A stretch of 64,000 nucleotides of DNA from Kumtagia sp963829135 (GCA_963829135.1 CAWHHO010000007.1:62001-126000), one strand, 5' to 3'. Shown: positions 28,218 through 38,489, counted from the stretch's first letter. Notes: generated from the sequence alone by a model not told the origin. Program-made: numbers and translations.

Positions 28218-29860
28218 CGGGCCGGTTCCCTGGCGAGGCGGTCGGCGACCGTGATGAGGGCCAGGCAAAGCAGGCCCAGCAGCAAGGCCAGACCGGCGGC
28301 GTCGGCGGTGCGGTAGCTGCCCATGCGCGCAAGCAGCAGATAAGGCAGGGTCTGTACGCTATCGCTGCCGAACAACGCGACGACGCCGAGATCGCCGAGC
28401 GATAGGGCCATTGCGAAAGCGCCGGCGGTGGCTAGCGAGCGTCGCAGAACGGGCCAGTCGATCAGCGTCAGCCGCGTCCAGCCGTGAATACCGAGCGCAG
28501 CACAGAGGCGGTCGTGGCGCTCCGCGGCGGAATCGTAAGCCGGGCGGATAGCGCGAATGGCGAAAGGCGTGGCCATAACCGCGTTGACCGCGATGATCAT
28601 GACCGGTGCCAGCGCAAATACATCCGCGAGGGGCCGCACCAGCACAAACCATCCGGCGCCGATCACGATCGGCGGCACCACCAGCGCGATTCCTGCGCCG
28701 GTGTCGAAGATGCGCTCCAGAACGGACGCTCCATGGCCTGCCGACGCCATTTCCTGCCGTGCCGAAACCAGCGACAGCGCCAACAGAACTGAGAGCAGCG
28801 AAGCGCCGATGGCAAGCCCCATGCTGGTTGCTACCGCCCGCTGCACGGAGTCTTCGCTAACGAGCCGTACAAGGTCGGCGTCTAGCCCGGACATCATGGT
28901 TGCCACGAGTGGGGCGGCGATGAACAGAACCGCGACGATGAGCAATGCCGCGTTGATCATGGATTCGCCTGTTCCGGCTGCAGACGGAGGCCGTTTCGCT
29001 ACACTCAGATTGGTCTCGCCGGTCACGTTCGCGCCGAAGCGCGTCAGAATGAAAACCGCCGCGATGGTCAGAAGGATCTGCAGGGTGGTCAGCGTGACTG
29101 CCCTGGCCGGATCGAAATCGAAGCGCAGCGCCTGGTAGATCGCGACTTCCAGCGTTGTGGCGCGGGGACCGCCACCCAGAGTCAGCACCAATGTGAACGA
29201 GGTGACGCAGAGCATGAACACCAGCCCCGCGACTCCAGGGAGCGCGGCGCGCAAAACCGGCCATTCGATGAAACGAAAGGACGGGCGGGCGCCCATGCCA
29301 AGCTGGCTGGCCAGCCGCCATTGGTCGCCGCTGACCGTATTCAGCGCTTCCAGGAACAGCCGTGTGGCCAGCGGCAAATTGAAGAAGACGTGGGCGATCA
29401 GAATGCCGGAAAGTCCGTAGATGCCCGGCCATTGCCCATTTGTCAGCAGACCGAGCGGACGGGCGATGTAGCCGCCGCGGCCGAACAACTCCAGCAATCC
29501 GAGTGCCGCGACGATGGCCGGCAGCGCCAGCGGCAGCGCGAACAAGCGCAGGATGAAGGCGCGCCCCGGGAATGCCGGATGGCGCGAGAGCGCCCGCGCC
29601 AGCACTATGGCGGGAATGGTGGAGAGCGCTGTAGACAGCGCCGCCTGCCACAATGTGAAGCGCGCGATACGCACCAGATATGGATCGAACGCAGCAATCG
29701 CACCCGACCAATCGCGCGCGCCTTCGATCGTCAGTCCGAGGAACGCTCCGCCGATCAAAGCCGCGATCGCCGCAAGTGCGGCGATGCCGGCGAGAATGCG
29801 GGGGTTTACAGGCGGAAGGTGCAGCATGTCCATCGTATGCTGGGGTAAGCGCTTACTCAC
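28214..29860 (-). CDS. thiP: Thiamine/TPP ABC transporter permease
   Basis: A 548-residue permease made of two fused BPD_transp_1 halves, as in ThiP, with about twelve hydrophobic spans. The coupling-loop motifs are present in each half (EALNTVSGDQWRLASQLGMG and the second AERHDRLCAALGIHGWTRLT). The start at 29860 overlaps the end of thiB by eight bases; ATG 29833 is a possible later start. It forms the channel for thiamine uptake with ThiQ as motor. Confidence 0.93.
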   Translation of the reverse strand: MSKRLPQHTMDMLHLPPVNPRILAGIAALAAIAALIGGAFLGLTIEGARDWSGAIAAFDPYLVRIARFTLWQAALSTALSTIPAIVLARALSRHPAFPGRAFILRLFALPLALPAIVAALGLLELFGRGGYIARPLGLLTNGQWPGIYGLSGILIAHVFFNLPLATRLFLEALNTVSGDQWRLASQLGMGARPSFRFIEWPVLRAALPGVAGLVFMLCVTSFTLVLTLGGGPRATTLEVAIYQALRFDFDPARAVTLTTLQILLTIAAVFILTRFGANVTGETNLSVAKRPPSAAGTGESMINAALLIVAVLFIAAPLVATMMSGLDADLVRLVSEDSVQRAVATSMGLAIGASLLSVLLALSLVSARQEMASAGHGASVLERIFDTGAGIALVVPPIVIGAGWFVLVRPLADVFALAPVMIIAVNAVMATPFAIRAIRPAYDSAAERHDRLCAALGIHGWTRLTLIDWPVLRRSLATAGAFAMALSLGDLGVVALFGSDSVQTLPYLLLARMGSYRTADAAGLALLLGLLCLALITVADRLAREPAR

Positions 29861-30860
29861 TCATCGCCGAAAGCCATTCATCCACCCAGGCCTTGCGGTT
29901 CTTCTCGACTTCTCCCGGGCTGAATATCAGCGTCTTTTCCGGCTTCACCAGCGTTGCGAATGCCGGGTTTAGCGGCTTCTTCGTCCTGGCAGCGGGGAAC
30001 ATCCAGTTGGTTTCGGGAATAACGTCCTGGAAAGAGGGCTCAGTCATGAACGTCAGGAACTGCTTTGCCAGCGGATTGGCGGCGCCGAGCGTTGTCATGC
30101 CGGCCACCTCGACCTGCAGATAGTGGCCGTCTGAGAAGGCTGCAGCCTTATATTTTTCGATGCCCTCCGCAATGATGTGGTAGGCGGGCGAGGTTGTGTA
30201 GGACAACACCATCGGTGCCTCGCCCTTCGTGAACAGGCCGTAAGCCTCGCTCCAGCCCGGCGTCACGGTCAGCACGCGCTTCTTCAGCCTTGCCCAGGCT
30301 TCCGACGCCTGATCGCCATAGACCGAGCGGACCCATAAAAGCAGGCCGAGTCCCGGTGTCGAGGTACGGGGATCCTCGATCACGATCTTTTGCGAAGGAT
30401 CACCATTCACCAACTCCTTCAGGCTCTTTGGCGGGATAGCGAGCTTTTCGGAATCGTAGATGACCGCGAAATAGCCATAGTCGAACGGCACGAACGTATC
30501 GTCACTCCAACCACCGGGTACGGTGATTGCGGTGGCTTCGACGCCGGATGGTGCAAACAGGCCGGTGGCCTTCGCTTCGGCAGTCAGGTTGGTGTCGAGG
30601 CCGAGCACGATGTCGGCCTTGGTCGTGCTGCCCTCGAGCTTCAGCCGGCTAAGCAGTGCCACGCCGTCGGCAACCGAGACGAACTTCAGATCGCAACCGC
30701 ATTCGGCTTCGAATGATTTCTCGACCTGCGGGCCGGGTCCCCATTCGGCGGTGAAGCTTTCATAGGTGTAGACGGTAAGGGTCTTTGCCTGTGCGGCCAA
30801 GGGTAAGCTGCCGAGAGCCAGCAGCGGAAGCGAGGTGAAAAGTCGTAGCGTCCTGCGCAT
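29853..30860 (-). CDS. thiB: Thiamine ABC transporter substrate-binding protein
   Basis: A periplasmic thiamine-binding protein (TbpA/ThiB), 335 residues. The signal peptide is MRRTLRLF followed by a hydrophobic core and a cut near AAQAK. The mature N-terminus KTLTVYTYESFTAEWGPGP is the family hallmark, and the GDPSQKIVIEDPRTSTPGLGLLLW segment lines the ligand site. ATG 30860 is chosen over one four codons upstream (30872) because GGAGG sits five bases before it. It is the first gene after the TPP riboswitch, with a palindromic repeat in the leader. Confidence 0.93.
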   Translation of the reverse strand: MRRTLRLFTSLPLLALGSLPLAAQAKTLTVYTYESFTAEWGPGPQVEKSFEAECGCDLKFVSVADGVALLSRLKLEGSTTKADIVLGLDTNLTAEAKATGLFAPSGVEATAITVPGGWSDDTFVPFDYGYFAVIYDSEKLAIPPKSLKELVNGDPSQKIVIEDPRTSTPGLGLLLWVRSVYGDQASEAWARLKKRVLTVTPGWSEAYGLFTKGEAPMVLSYTTSPAYHIIAEGIEKYKAAAFSDGHYLQVEVAGMTTLGAANPLAKQFLTFMTEPSFQDVIPETNWMFPAARTKKPLNPAFATLVKPEKTLIFSPGEVEKNRKAWVDEWLSAMSE

Positions 30861-30883
30861 CGGAGCCTCCATTCAGCTTTCAG

Positions 30884-30926
30884 GCATGATCCTGGTCCGA
30901 AAAGTCGCAACTTTTCGCGATCATGC
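30884..30926. repeat. 43-base palindromic repeat, copy 2
   Basis: Second copy of the family at 8028-8070, again bounded by GCATGATC and GATCATGC, with the stronger hairpin CGAAAAGT-CGCA-ACTTTTCG. It sits in the thiB leader between the riboswitch and the ribosome site, on the transcript that the riboswitch controls. Confidence 0.75.
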
Positions 30927-30973
30927 TCAGTGGGTTGAAGGGAATGGGGCGCCGGGATGAACCGATCGCATCT

Positions 30974-31070
30974 AATCCCTCCGCCGGTACAAACCGGATC
31001 AGGTTCAGCGGGTTGGCTTCTGCCTCTCAGCCGATCCGCGAAAACGCGTCCGGCACCCCGTTAGAGCGAA
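30974..31070 (-). promoter_or_regulatory. TPP riboswitch (THI element)
   Basis: Read on the minus strand, the conserved blocks occur in order: ACGGGGTGCC, then GGCTGAGAGGCAGAAGCC with the core CTGAGAG, then ACCCGCTGAACCTGATCCGG and the closing GGCGGAGGGA. These make up the two arms and junction that bind thiamine pyrophosphate. It precedes thiBPQ, so the importer should be shut down when TPP is plentiful. The mechanism (translation or termination) cannot be seen for certain. Confidence 0.93.
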
Positions 31071-31146
31071 ACGAACATAGGTCGCGCCGAGAGCGGGCGC
31101 AAGCGGATTGAATGGCGAATTGCAGGTTGGTTGCTATTCGGAGGGA

Positions 31147-31446
31147 TCAGAAACCCTGAAACAGCATGTCCAGTGCGCTGACAACCTTGTCATGATGCTT
31201 CGCGAGATTGCGGTTGCTTGGCGTCAGTTCAGCCACTGGCACGGCGGAGATGAGGTGGGTAGCGAGAACATATTTCTTGCCGTCCACATCGAAGATCGGG
31301 TGAAGCCTTTTGAGAACAGGAGGCGTCGATGTAGCCTCTATCAGGGGAATGACCGCGCGCGTGTGAAACCGGTCCAGCAAGGCGGCCTGCACGTCGATGA
31401 AAAGGCGGTCGCCTGTTCCAATCGTGTAAAGGTCGTAGCGCGCCAT
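31147..31446 (-). CDS. ccdB: CcdB family toxin
   Basis: A 99-residue CcdB-like protein; known members poison DNA gyrase. It opens with ARYDLYTIGTGDRLFIDVQAALLD, has the LHPIFDVDGKKYVLATHLISAVP core strand region, and ends with AKHHDKVVSALDMLFQGF. In CcdB the last residues bind gyrase through W-G-I; here the end is FQGF, so gyrase binding may differ or the target may be changed. The ATG overlaps the antitoxin stop by one base (TAATG). Confidence 0.9.
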   Translation of the reverse strand: MARYDLYTIGTGDRLFIDVQAALLDRFHTRAVIPLIEATSTPPVLKRLHPIFDVDGKKYVLATHLISAVPVAELTPSNRNLAKHHDKVVSALDMLFQGF

Positions 31447-31688
31447 TAGAACTGCCGGAACTCCGCCAGGGGAAGGCCGTTGCGCTCAACCCACTCGTTC
31501 CAGGCTTCTATCGTTTCGCGGTTCTCGATCTTCCACAGGCGGGCTTTTTCTTCCGAAACCGCACGCGCAATGCTTTCTTCGGCAACACGCGAGATGTTGA
31601 TGTCGAGGTTCTTGGCCTCGGCGACCAAGTGGGCGTCGAGCGACAGGTTGGTCGATTTCCGGATAAGGGGACGGGAGGCGGTTCGCAT
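31446..31688 (-). CDS. ccdA: CcdA family antitoxin
   Basis: An 80-residue type II antitoxin. The N-terminal part (KSTNLSLDAHLVAEAKNLDINISRVAEESIARAV) is a ribbon-helix-helix DNA-binding domain, and the C-terminal tail (ENRETIEAWNEWVERNGLPLAEFRQF) is the usual toxin-wrapping segment. ATG 31688 has GGAGAG upstream; a longer frame to 31799 would run through the operator and is rejected. It is likely to repress its own promoter at the palindromes just upstream, with CcdB as co-repressor. Confidence 0.88.
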   Translation of the reverse strand: MRTASRPLIRKSTNLSLDAHLVAEAKNLDINISRVAEESIARAVSEEKARLWKIENRETIEAWNEWVERNGLPLAEFRQF

Positions 31689-31698
31689 GGCTCTCTCC

Positions 31699-31729
31699 AA
31701 ACTATGCGCATAGGTTATGCGCATAGTTT
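31699..31729. promoter_or_regulatory. Double-palindrome operator of ccdAB
   Basis: Two perfect 10-base palindromes TATGCGCATA (31703-31712 and 31716-31725) are separated by GGT. The whole forms a 31-base inverted repeat with 14-base arms (AAACTATGCGCATA and its complement). It lies eleven bases upstream of the ccdA start, where a ribbon-helix-helix dimer pair would bind and block transcription. Confidence 0.8.
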
Positions 31730-31746
31730 CGCGAAATGCAACTGCT

Positions 31747-33558
<1,812 letters not shown>

Positions 33559-33559
33559 G

Positions 33560-34213
33560 TCAGTCTTTCGAAGGGACGGGCAATTGTGCGGCATGGGCGA
33601 TCAGCATGGCTCGTCCGCCGCCAAGTGTGACGGTCAGCCGACCACGCGTTTCGTTGGAGATCGTCAGCGACGAACCGAATGGCACTTCGACATGATCGAG
33701 CGGCCATTTCGCGCCTTGCACCGATAGACGAGTGAGATCGGTAAAGGCAAGGATGCTGAACAGCGTGTCCTGCGGGTAGTCGAGCGCCAGTTTGCCGTGC
33801 GGTAGCGGATAGCCTTCCTGCGTGCCGCTGGTGAGCGCTACCGGCATGCCGGCCTCGCTCAGCCGGATGGCGAGCGACAGATGCAGGAATTCGTGGTCGC
33901 TGCGGTCGCCGCCAAAAGCGCCGACAAACAGCAGCGATGTCGCGCCGCGCTCGATGGCGATATCTGCCGCAAGCTCCCCGTCGGTCTTGTCCTTTTCGCG
34001 GGGAAAACCTTGCCTGGTCACGCCCGCCAGATGATCGGGCAATCCATCCGGCGCCGAATCGAAATCGCCAACCCACAATTCGGGAAGCAGGCCGAGCGCT
34101 TCCGCATGCTTCATACCGGCGTCGGCGGCGATGACGCGCGTTCCGGCGACCTGCCGCGCGACGGCAGGCGTTGGCGTCAAATCGCCGCCAAGCAGGATGG
34201 TGAAGTGGGTCAT
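33560..34213 (-). CDS. thiN: Thiamine pyrophosphokinase
   Basis: ThiN transfers a pyrophosphate from ATP to thiamine to make TPP, the step needed to use imported thiamine. The 217-residue protein starts MTHFTILLGGDLTPT (ATG 34213); a longer frame to 34327 adds an unlikely N-terminus. Family motifs are VIAADAGMKHAEALGLLPELWVGDFDS and FPREKDKTDGELAADIA. Its stop is just upstream of the ABC-F start. The closeness to thiBPQ, with a toxin-antitoxin pair and an ABC-F gene between, suggests a once-compact thiamine group. Confidence 0.92.
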   Translation of the reverse strand: MTHFTILLGGDLTPTPAVARQVAGTRVIAADAGMKHAEALGLLPELWVGDFDSAPDGLPDHLAGVTRQGFPREKDKTDGELAADIAIERGATSLLFVGAFGGDRSDHEFLHLSLAIRLSEAGMPVALTSGTQEGYPLPHGKLALDYPQDTLFSILAFTDLTRLSVQGAKWPLDHVEVPFGSSLTISNETRGRLTVTLGGGRAMLIAHAAQLPVPSKD

Positions 34214-34600
34214 GCGCCGCGCTGTATCATGGCAGCAATGCAGAACGAAAGGCTTGAGAGCTCCCAGAGCATAGCCGGGATCTAAGTGGCCTCCCCCATG
34301 CCTGCCTCCTTGCAAAAGCGGAAACAAGGCAGTCGATATATAAGTTTGATCAAAATTGGGTCGGAAACGTCAAGAGATGCCAATGCGAAGCGCAACTTTG
34401 GGGTCTATGCCGAGCTTTTCAAGGCATGGAATATCTCCCACGGCCATCATCGACCTGGCAACACCAGAATCATCGAAGATACCGCCCCTGTTTGCGGATG
34501 CCGTCCTTCTGCAAAGAAAGCGGTGAATTGCAGCATGCGCGGACAAAACAGCTGACGCTAACGAAGCGACGCTTTGCCGAATTCTCCCATTTGTCGTCGC
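34214..34600. other. Intergenic stretch without a supported gene
   Basis: This 387-base gap separates thiN from the SDR gene. A plus-strand frame of 89 codons (34286-34555) exists but has no ribosome site, no recognisable domain and an odd composition, so I do not call it. The region around 34330-34560 is richer in A and T than its flanks and could hold the thiN promoter read leftward. I see no repeat or RNA structure. Confidence 0.5.
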
Positions 34601-35395
34601 CTAGCGTTGCATCGCGACGATGATTGCAATCAGCACACGGTTCGGAAGCAGTGATGACCCCCAAACAGCGAGTTTCGCTGTTAAGCCCGGTATGACCATA
34701 CGCCGATGCGATCGATAACCGGCCCAGGCGCACTGTGCGACGTAGTCGGCATCATGCCTTGGCAAGAGCCGGAACAGTGTGGCACGGTCGGCGCCGGCTT
34801 TCTTCAGAAAGCTCGTTTTGACCGGCCCGGGGGCGACGCACGTCACGGTGACCCCGCTGCCGCGGGTCTCCTGATGGATCGCTTCGGAGAAGGCGCGCAC
34901 GAACCCCTTACTCGCGTAATAGAGGGACATGTAAGGCCCAGGAGTAAAGCTCGCGACGGAGCTCAGATTGATGACGCCTCCCCGCTTGCGCTCGAGCATA
35001 CCCGGCAGGAAATGCAGGGTGAGCTCGACTAGAACTCTGACATTGAGGTCGATGATGCCGAGTTGCTTGTCGACAGGAAGGGAGGCGGTGGCGCCGCGCA
35101 AGCCATACCCTGCGCTGTTGACCAGAACATCGCAGATCAAGCGGTTCTCATGGAGAAGGCGGTCGATCTGCTCGACAGCGTCGGGACTCAGCAGGTCCAA
35201 TTGGAGAGGGAAGGCCTCGCCGCCGGCTCGCCTAACCTCTTCCTCGGCCTCGCTCAATCCCGATGAAGACCTTCCGATAAGCACCACCGTGCGACCCTCA
35301 GAGGCGGCCACCTTTGCGATGGATCGGCCAATTCCTGCGGACGCGCCCGTCACCAGAACCGCAGGCCGAAAGTCAAGCTCAACTGTCATAGTCAT
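34601..35395 (-). CDS. SDR family oxidoreductase (DltE-like)
   Basis: A short-chain dehydrogenase of 264 residues. It has TGASAGIGRSIA for the cofactor, NSAGYGLRG in place of the usual NNAG, a serine in NLSSVASF and the active YYASK. The basic residues after the second strand (LIGRSSSGL) favour NADP. The family member resembles those acting on fatty or lipid substrates (DltE-like), though that is a weak inference. It is the last gene of a leftward group with the acyltransferase-like and methyltransferase-like genes. Confidence 0.85.
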   Translation of the reverse strand: MTMTVELDFRPAVLVTGASAGIGRSIAKVAASEGRTVVLIGRSSSGLSEAEEEVRRAGGEAFPLQLDLLSPDAVEQIDRLLHENRLICDVLVNSAGYGLRGATASLPVDKQLGIIDLNVRVLVELTLHFLPGMLERKRGGVINLSSVASFTPGPYMSLYYASKGFVRAFSEAIHQETRGSGVTVTCVAPGPVKTSFLKKAGADRATLFRLLPRHDADYVAQCAWAGYRSHRRMVIPGLTAKLAVWGSSLLPNRVLIAIIVAMQR

Positions 35396-35456
35396 CTCGT
35401 CATTCCGACCCGACGCGGCAACCCCGCGGCGCGGATCGCCGCGATTCTAGGCCCAC

Positions 35457-36221
35457 CTATCCACCGGATTGCGATGGGCCCTGCGGAAAGCTTGTCACTT
35501 CCTGCGCGACAACGCTTACCAGCAATTCCTCGAACCGTCGCAGGGCGCGCGCGATATTTGCGCCATCGGTGACGCGGTGATCATAGTGGATGCGAACATG
35601 GACCGCCCCGTCATCACCGATCGGTCCGTAGTTGAGGAGGGTTGTCAGCGGCGAGAGGGGATTGAGCGACTCGGCCCCCAAACCAGAGTAGACCGAGAAA
35701 TGGAATGTGCCGAAATAGTTTGCGCGCTGCCGGCCGATGTTCAGCCCGATCCACATGCCCAACCGTCGCAGCAATGTCGGCGCGCGTGCGAGGGTCAGCG
35801 CGCGCCGGAAATCCTTGACCTCCATCACGTCCCGGGAACGGGCTGCGGCAATTTGTGCTTCAATGTCGGCGAGTGACATTCGCTCGGGCGCACGAATGCG
35901 GTTCAGCAGTACCGCTTTTTCTCCCTCGTATTCGCGTTCATAGGCGACCGAAGCCACGCTATGTTGGTATTCATAGAGTTGCGGCCACGGCAGTTTGACA
36001 TAGGCGCGCCGCAGATCAGGAAACTCCTGCGACAGCAGTCCGTACCCCTTTAGAAAAATCGTTGTCCAGGAAGGCTTTAACTCGAGCGCAGCTCTCGCGC
36101 GAACAAGCACACTGATCTGCATCTGCCGTTGCACGGTAATCCGCGGGATCCGGACGGAAAATACCATCAGGTCGCAGACCAGGCGTCGCGCAGCCGATAG
36201 CCGTATCGCCTTGCCACGCAT
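35457..36221 (-). CDS. Stand-alone 2-oxoacid dehydrogenase (E2)-type acyltransferase domain protein
   Basis: A 254-residue protein whose C-terminal part carries HYDHRVTDGANIARALRRFEELL, the HxxxDG-containing active site of E2/chloramphenicol-acetyltransferase folds. The N-terminus RIPRITVQRQMQISVLVRARAALE matches the start of the same catalytic domain. There is no lipoyl or E1/E3-binding domain, so it is not a normal E2 subunit. It may transfer acyl groups between free CoA-type donors and an unknown acceptor. It starts eleven bases after the methyltransferase-like gene stop on the same strand. Confidence 0.7.
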   Translation of the reverse strand: MRGKAIRLSAARRLVCDLMVFSVRIPRITVQRQMQISVLVRARAALELKPSWTTIFLKGYGLLSQEFPDLRRAYVKLPWPQLYEYQHSVASVAYEREYEGEKAVLLNRIRAPERMSLADIEAQIAAARSRDVMEVKDFRRALTLARAPTLLRRLGMWIGLNIGRQRANYFGTFHFSVYSGLGAESLNPLSPLTTLLNYGPIGDDGAVHVRIHYDHRVTDGANIARALRRFEELLVSVVAQEVTSFPQGPSQSGG

Positions 36222-36232
36222 CTTAACGACTC

Positions 36233-36820
36233 CTAGAATATATACGGGATCATCCGCTTAGTGCGATGCATGTAGCTCGCATATTCTTTGTCGAAGACTT
36301 CAAGCATCATCGCCTCCTCCTTTTTCAATCTTAGAGAGACGAGAAGAGCAACGCCCAATATGCCCGCGAGGGCTACGATCCAATTGGGCAACAATAACGC
36401 TTGACCGATCGCCATCAGCAGAAACGACGTGTACATTGGATGCCGTACCAGACGGTAGGGGCCGCTGCTGATCAGACGGTGTTTCTCGCGAATATCCAGG
36501 CTTATCGACCAGTTCTTTCCAAGTGACTTGTGCGAAAGCCGAAACACTAGCAGAGCAGCGAGGTAGACGGCCGCCCCGGCGAGGATAGCGATACTGCTTG
36601 ACAGATAGTCCGCCGCACGCGGAATGCCTGTCGCGACATACACCGCCGGCACGACCGCCAGGCCAAGCGTGGCTGCTGCAAGGCCAGCCCTCTCGGACAC
36701 CGGTCGGCTTCGCTTGACTGATGCTACGCGCTTGGCGCGGCGTTCGAACGGATAGCGGATGACGTACCAGGCAATCACACCCAGCGCCCACACCACTTTG
36801 CCAACCACAGGGTCCATCAT
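36233..36820 (-). CDS. Isoprenylcysteine carboxyl methyltransferase-like membrane protein
   Basis: A 195-residue integral membrane protein with four or five spans. The C-terminal half has the PEMT/ICMT signature: HRLISSGPYRLVRHPMYTSFLL followed by a hydrophobic span and the acidic RLKKEEAMMLEVFDKEYASYM. Such proteins methylate lipids or small membrane substrates using S-adenosylmethionine. Bacteria lack CAAX-prenylated targets in general, so the substrate is unknown. ATG 36820 or 36817 may be the start. Confidence 0.85.
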   Translation of the reverse strand: MMDPVVGKVVWALGVIAWYVIRYPFERRAKRVASVKRSRPVSERAGLAAATLGLAVVPAVYVATGIPRAADYLSSSIAILAGAAVYLAALLVFRLSHKSLGKNWSISLDIREKHRLISSGPYRLVRHPMYTSFLLMAIGQALLLPNWIVALAGILGVALLVSLRLKKEEAMMLEVFDKEYASYMHRTKRMIPYIF

Positions 36821-36863
36821 TCTGGCTCTAGTCGAATGCGAATACGTCCCGCGCTATCTCGGG

Positions 36864-37442
36864 CTATCCGCCATTCATTTCCCGAAGCTGGGTGATGAAC
36901 TGTTGCGGCCGTAGCCAGATAGGCGGCGTTTTGTATCCCATCGATCGGGCAATATCCGCAACAAAGGCGTTGCAATTGTGAACGGTCGCGTTCCAGTAGT
37001 GTGAACGCGCCTGCAAGCCCCGGATGTAGGTGACCACTTTGTTGTATTGCGCCTCACTGAGCAACAATCGCCAGCTTGCCGACCGGTAGGGTTCTTCAAG
37101 GTCACCGTCACTCAATCCCGTTTCAGCGGGCACCGGTATGAAATGGCCCGCGACGTACGGCGCTGCGTCGTAGGATTTCGGATGAAGTCCAGCCACTTGA
37201 GGATCGATCATCTGTCCGGCCGCATCCGTGCGCCCAAAAACCGCGTAGGTATGGCCATAACTCAGAGCGTAGCGCGAGCGGAACTCGATGAAATATCGGT
37301 TCGCTTCATTTTTGGGAACTGCGTTGCCGCCATTGCTGATATCAGTCGTGTAGCGTGGCTTCGGACCGGTGTCCGACTGGCACGCAGCGACGGAAAAAAG
37401 CAGCAGAAAAAACAGAATGAGCCGGCTGGTCATCGATTTCAT
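36864..37442 (-). CDS. Lipoprotein with a possible permuted papain-like (NlpC/LRAT-type) domain
   Basis: A 192-residue predicted lipoprotein: the signal ends in the lipobox SVAAC at about residue 21. The mature part has SYGHTYAVFGR followed, about 95 residues later, by WNATVHNCNAFVADIA. A His early and a Cys in an HNCN context late is the layout of permuted NlpC/P60 or LRAT-like folds, so it may be a cell-wall or lipid hydrolase/acyltransferase. I do not recognise the exact family. It is the first gene of the leftward group ending with the SDR at 34601. Confidence 0.6.
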   Translation of the reverse strand: MKSMTSRLILFFLLLFSVAACQSDTGPKPRYTTDISNGGNAVPKNEANRYFIEFRSRYALSYGHTYAVFGRTDAAGQMIDPQVAGLHPKSYDAAPYVAGHFIPVPAETGLSDGDLEEPYRSASWRLLLSEAQYNKVVTYIRGLQARSHYWNATVHNCNAFVADIARSMGYKTPPIWLRPQQFITQLREMNGG

Positions 37443-37598
37443 CTAAGCAGATCTCGACCTTTGACGGCTCAGCCGAGCCTCTACCAGAGCCCTTGCGGGC
37501 TGCATAAAAGCAACGCCGCCTGCCCCGTTCGGCTCAAAAATCAACAAAATATCGTTGCTTGGGAATACCAAGCAGCGACATATGTTTGAACGGGAACA

Positions 37599-37625
37599 CT
37601 GTGGGGGACACAAAATCCCCCACAG
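37599..37625. terminator. Candidate terminator hairpin
   Basis: A perfect ten-base stem CTGTGGGGGA / TCCCCCACAG with a seven-base loop. On the plus strand it is followed by CTTTT; on the minus strand, where the small lipoprotein gene ends nine bases before it, the following text has only a weak T content. It could stop transcription of that gene. Confidence 0.5.
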
Positions 37626-37634
37626 CTTTTGCTG

Positions 37635-37772
37635 CTACTTGTAGACGGGTGCCGGTTCGCTCGACACCGGCTCTGGTGGGGGCGCTTTGCCCTTGCCTTT
37701 GCCAATCGTCTCGCAAGCACTCAAACTAGACACTGCGGCTATTGCAGCTACCGCGATTATGAATTTCCTCAT
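37635..37772 (-). CDS. Small lipoprotein, 45 residues
   Basis: A very short predicted lipoprotein: MRKFIIAVAAIAAVSSLSAC is a complete signal peptide with lipobox LSAC, and the mature part is only about 26 residues, rich in Lys then Pro and Glu (GKGKGKAPPPEPVSSEPAP). The start at 37772 is preferred to a longer frame to 37850, because the signal begins there. It resembles entericidin-like or small outer-membrane lipoproteins in size only. Function unknown. Confidence 0.7.
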   Translation of the reverse strand: MRKFIIAVAAIAAVSSLSACETIGKGKGKAPPPEPVSSEPAPVYK

Positions 37773-37910
37773 AATGCTTTCCCTTCGTTCAGACACGCAA
37801 CAGGTGTCGCAGTACGATTGCCAGACTAGTATCCCTTGCTCAAAGAGCATAGTGCAGAAAAGTCACACTTGGTGTCGGTCTGCAACGAGACATCCGTCTC
37901 GAAAACGCGC

Positions 37911-38489
37911 CTAGATCACCATGACAGAGGCGCCTACCGGTACGCGCTCGTAAAGGTCGACGATATCCTGATTTGTCAAACGGACGCAGCCGCTCGACAC
38001 CGCTTGGCCAATGCTCCACGGCTCGTTCGTGCCGTGCAGCCGAAACATCGTGTCCTTCCCGCCCCGATAAAGATAAAGCGCCCGCGCGCCGAGCGGATTG
38101 TGGGGCCCGCCACCGACACCGCCAGCGTATTGAACCAGACGCGGCTTACGCCTCATCATATTGGCGGTCGGCGTCCAGGATGGCCATTCCTCCTTGCGTC
38201 CGATTGTCGCTCGGCCTTTCAAGGTTCTGCCAGCTTCTCCGACGCCGACGCCATAACGCATCGCCTTACCGGCGACTTCCACGAGGTAGAGGTATCGCTC
38301 GCCAGTATCGACCACGATCGTTCCGGGCGCATAACCGGCATCGTACTGGACGCGCTGCCGCCTGAAGCGCCGGTCCAGCGTATACGGGGATGAGGATCCC
38401 ACGAGCGACCGCATGCTGGGAACACAGCCGGAAACGAGCGCGAGGCTTCCAAGGAGCATTGCCCGGCGAGTTGACTTGTGGGTAATCAT
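37911..38489 (-). CDS. L,D-transpeptidase (YkuD family)
   Basis: A 192-residue cell-wall cross-linking enzyme. The catalytic core is FRLHGTNEPWSIGQAVSSGCVRLTNQDIVDL: the histidine and the SxGCVRL cysteine are in place. The N-terminus (RRAMLLGSLALVSGC) is a twin-arginine-looking or lipoprotein signal with a lipobox-like VSGC. The domain starts near YAPGTIVVDTGERYLYLVE. It likely acts in the periplasm to form 3-3 links or to anchor outer-membrane proteins to peptidoglycan. Confidence 0.92.
   Translation of the reverse strand: MITHKSTRRAMLLGSLALVSGCVPSMRSLVGSSSPYTLDRRFRRQRVQYDAGYAPGTIVVDTGERYLYLVEVAGKAMRYGVGVGEAGRTLKGRATIGRKEEWPSWTPTANMMRRKPRLVQYAGGVGGGPHNPLGARALYLYRGGKDTMFRLHGTNEPWSIGQAVSSGCVRLTNQDIVDLYERVPVGASVMVI

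Noticed and set aside
34286..34555. 89-codon plus-strand frame in the thiN-SDR gap
   Set aside because: No ribosome site, no domain and no partner; not enough to call a gene.
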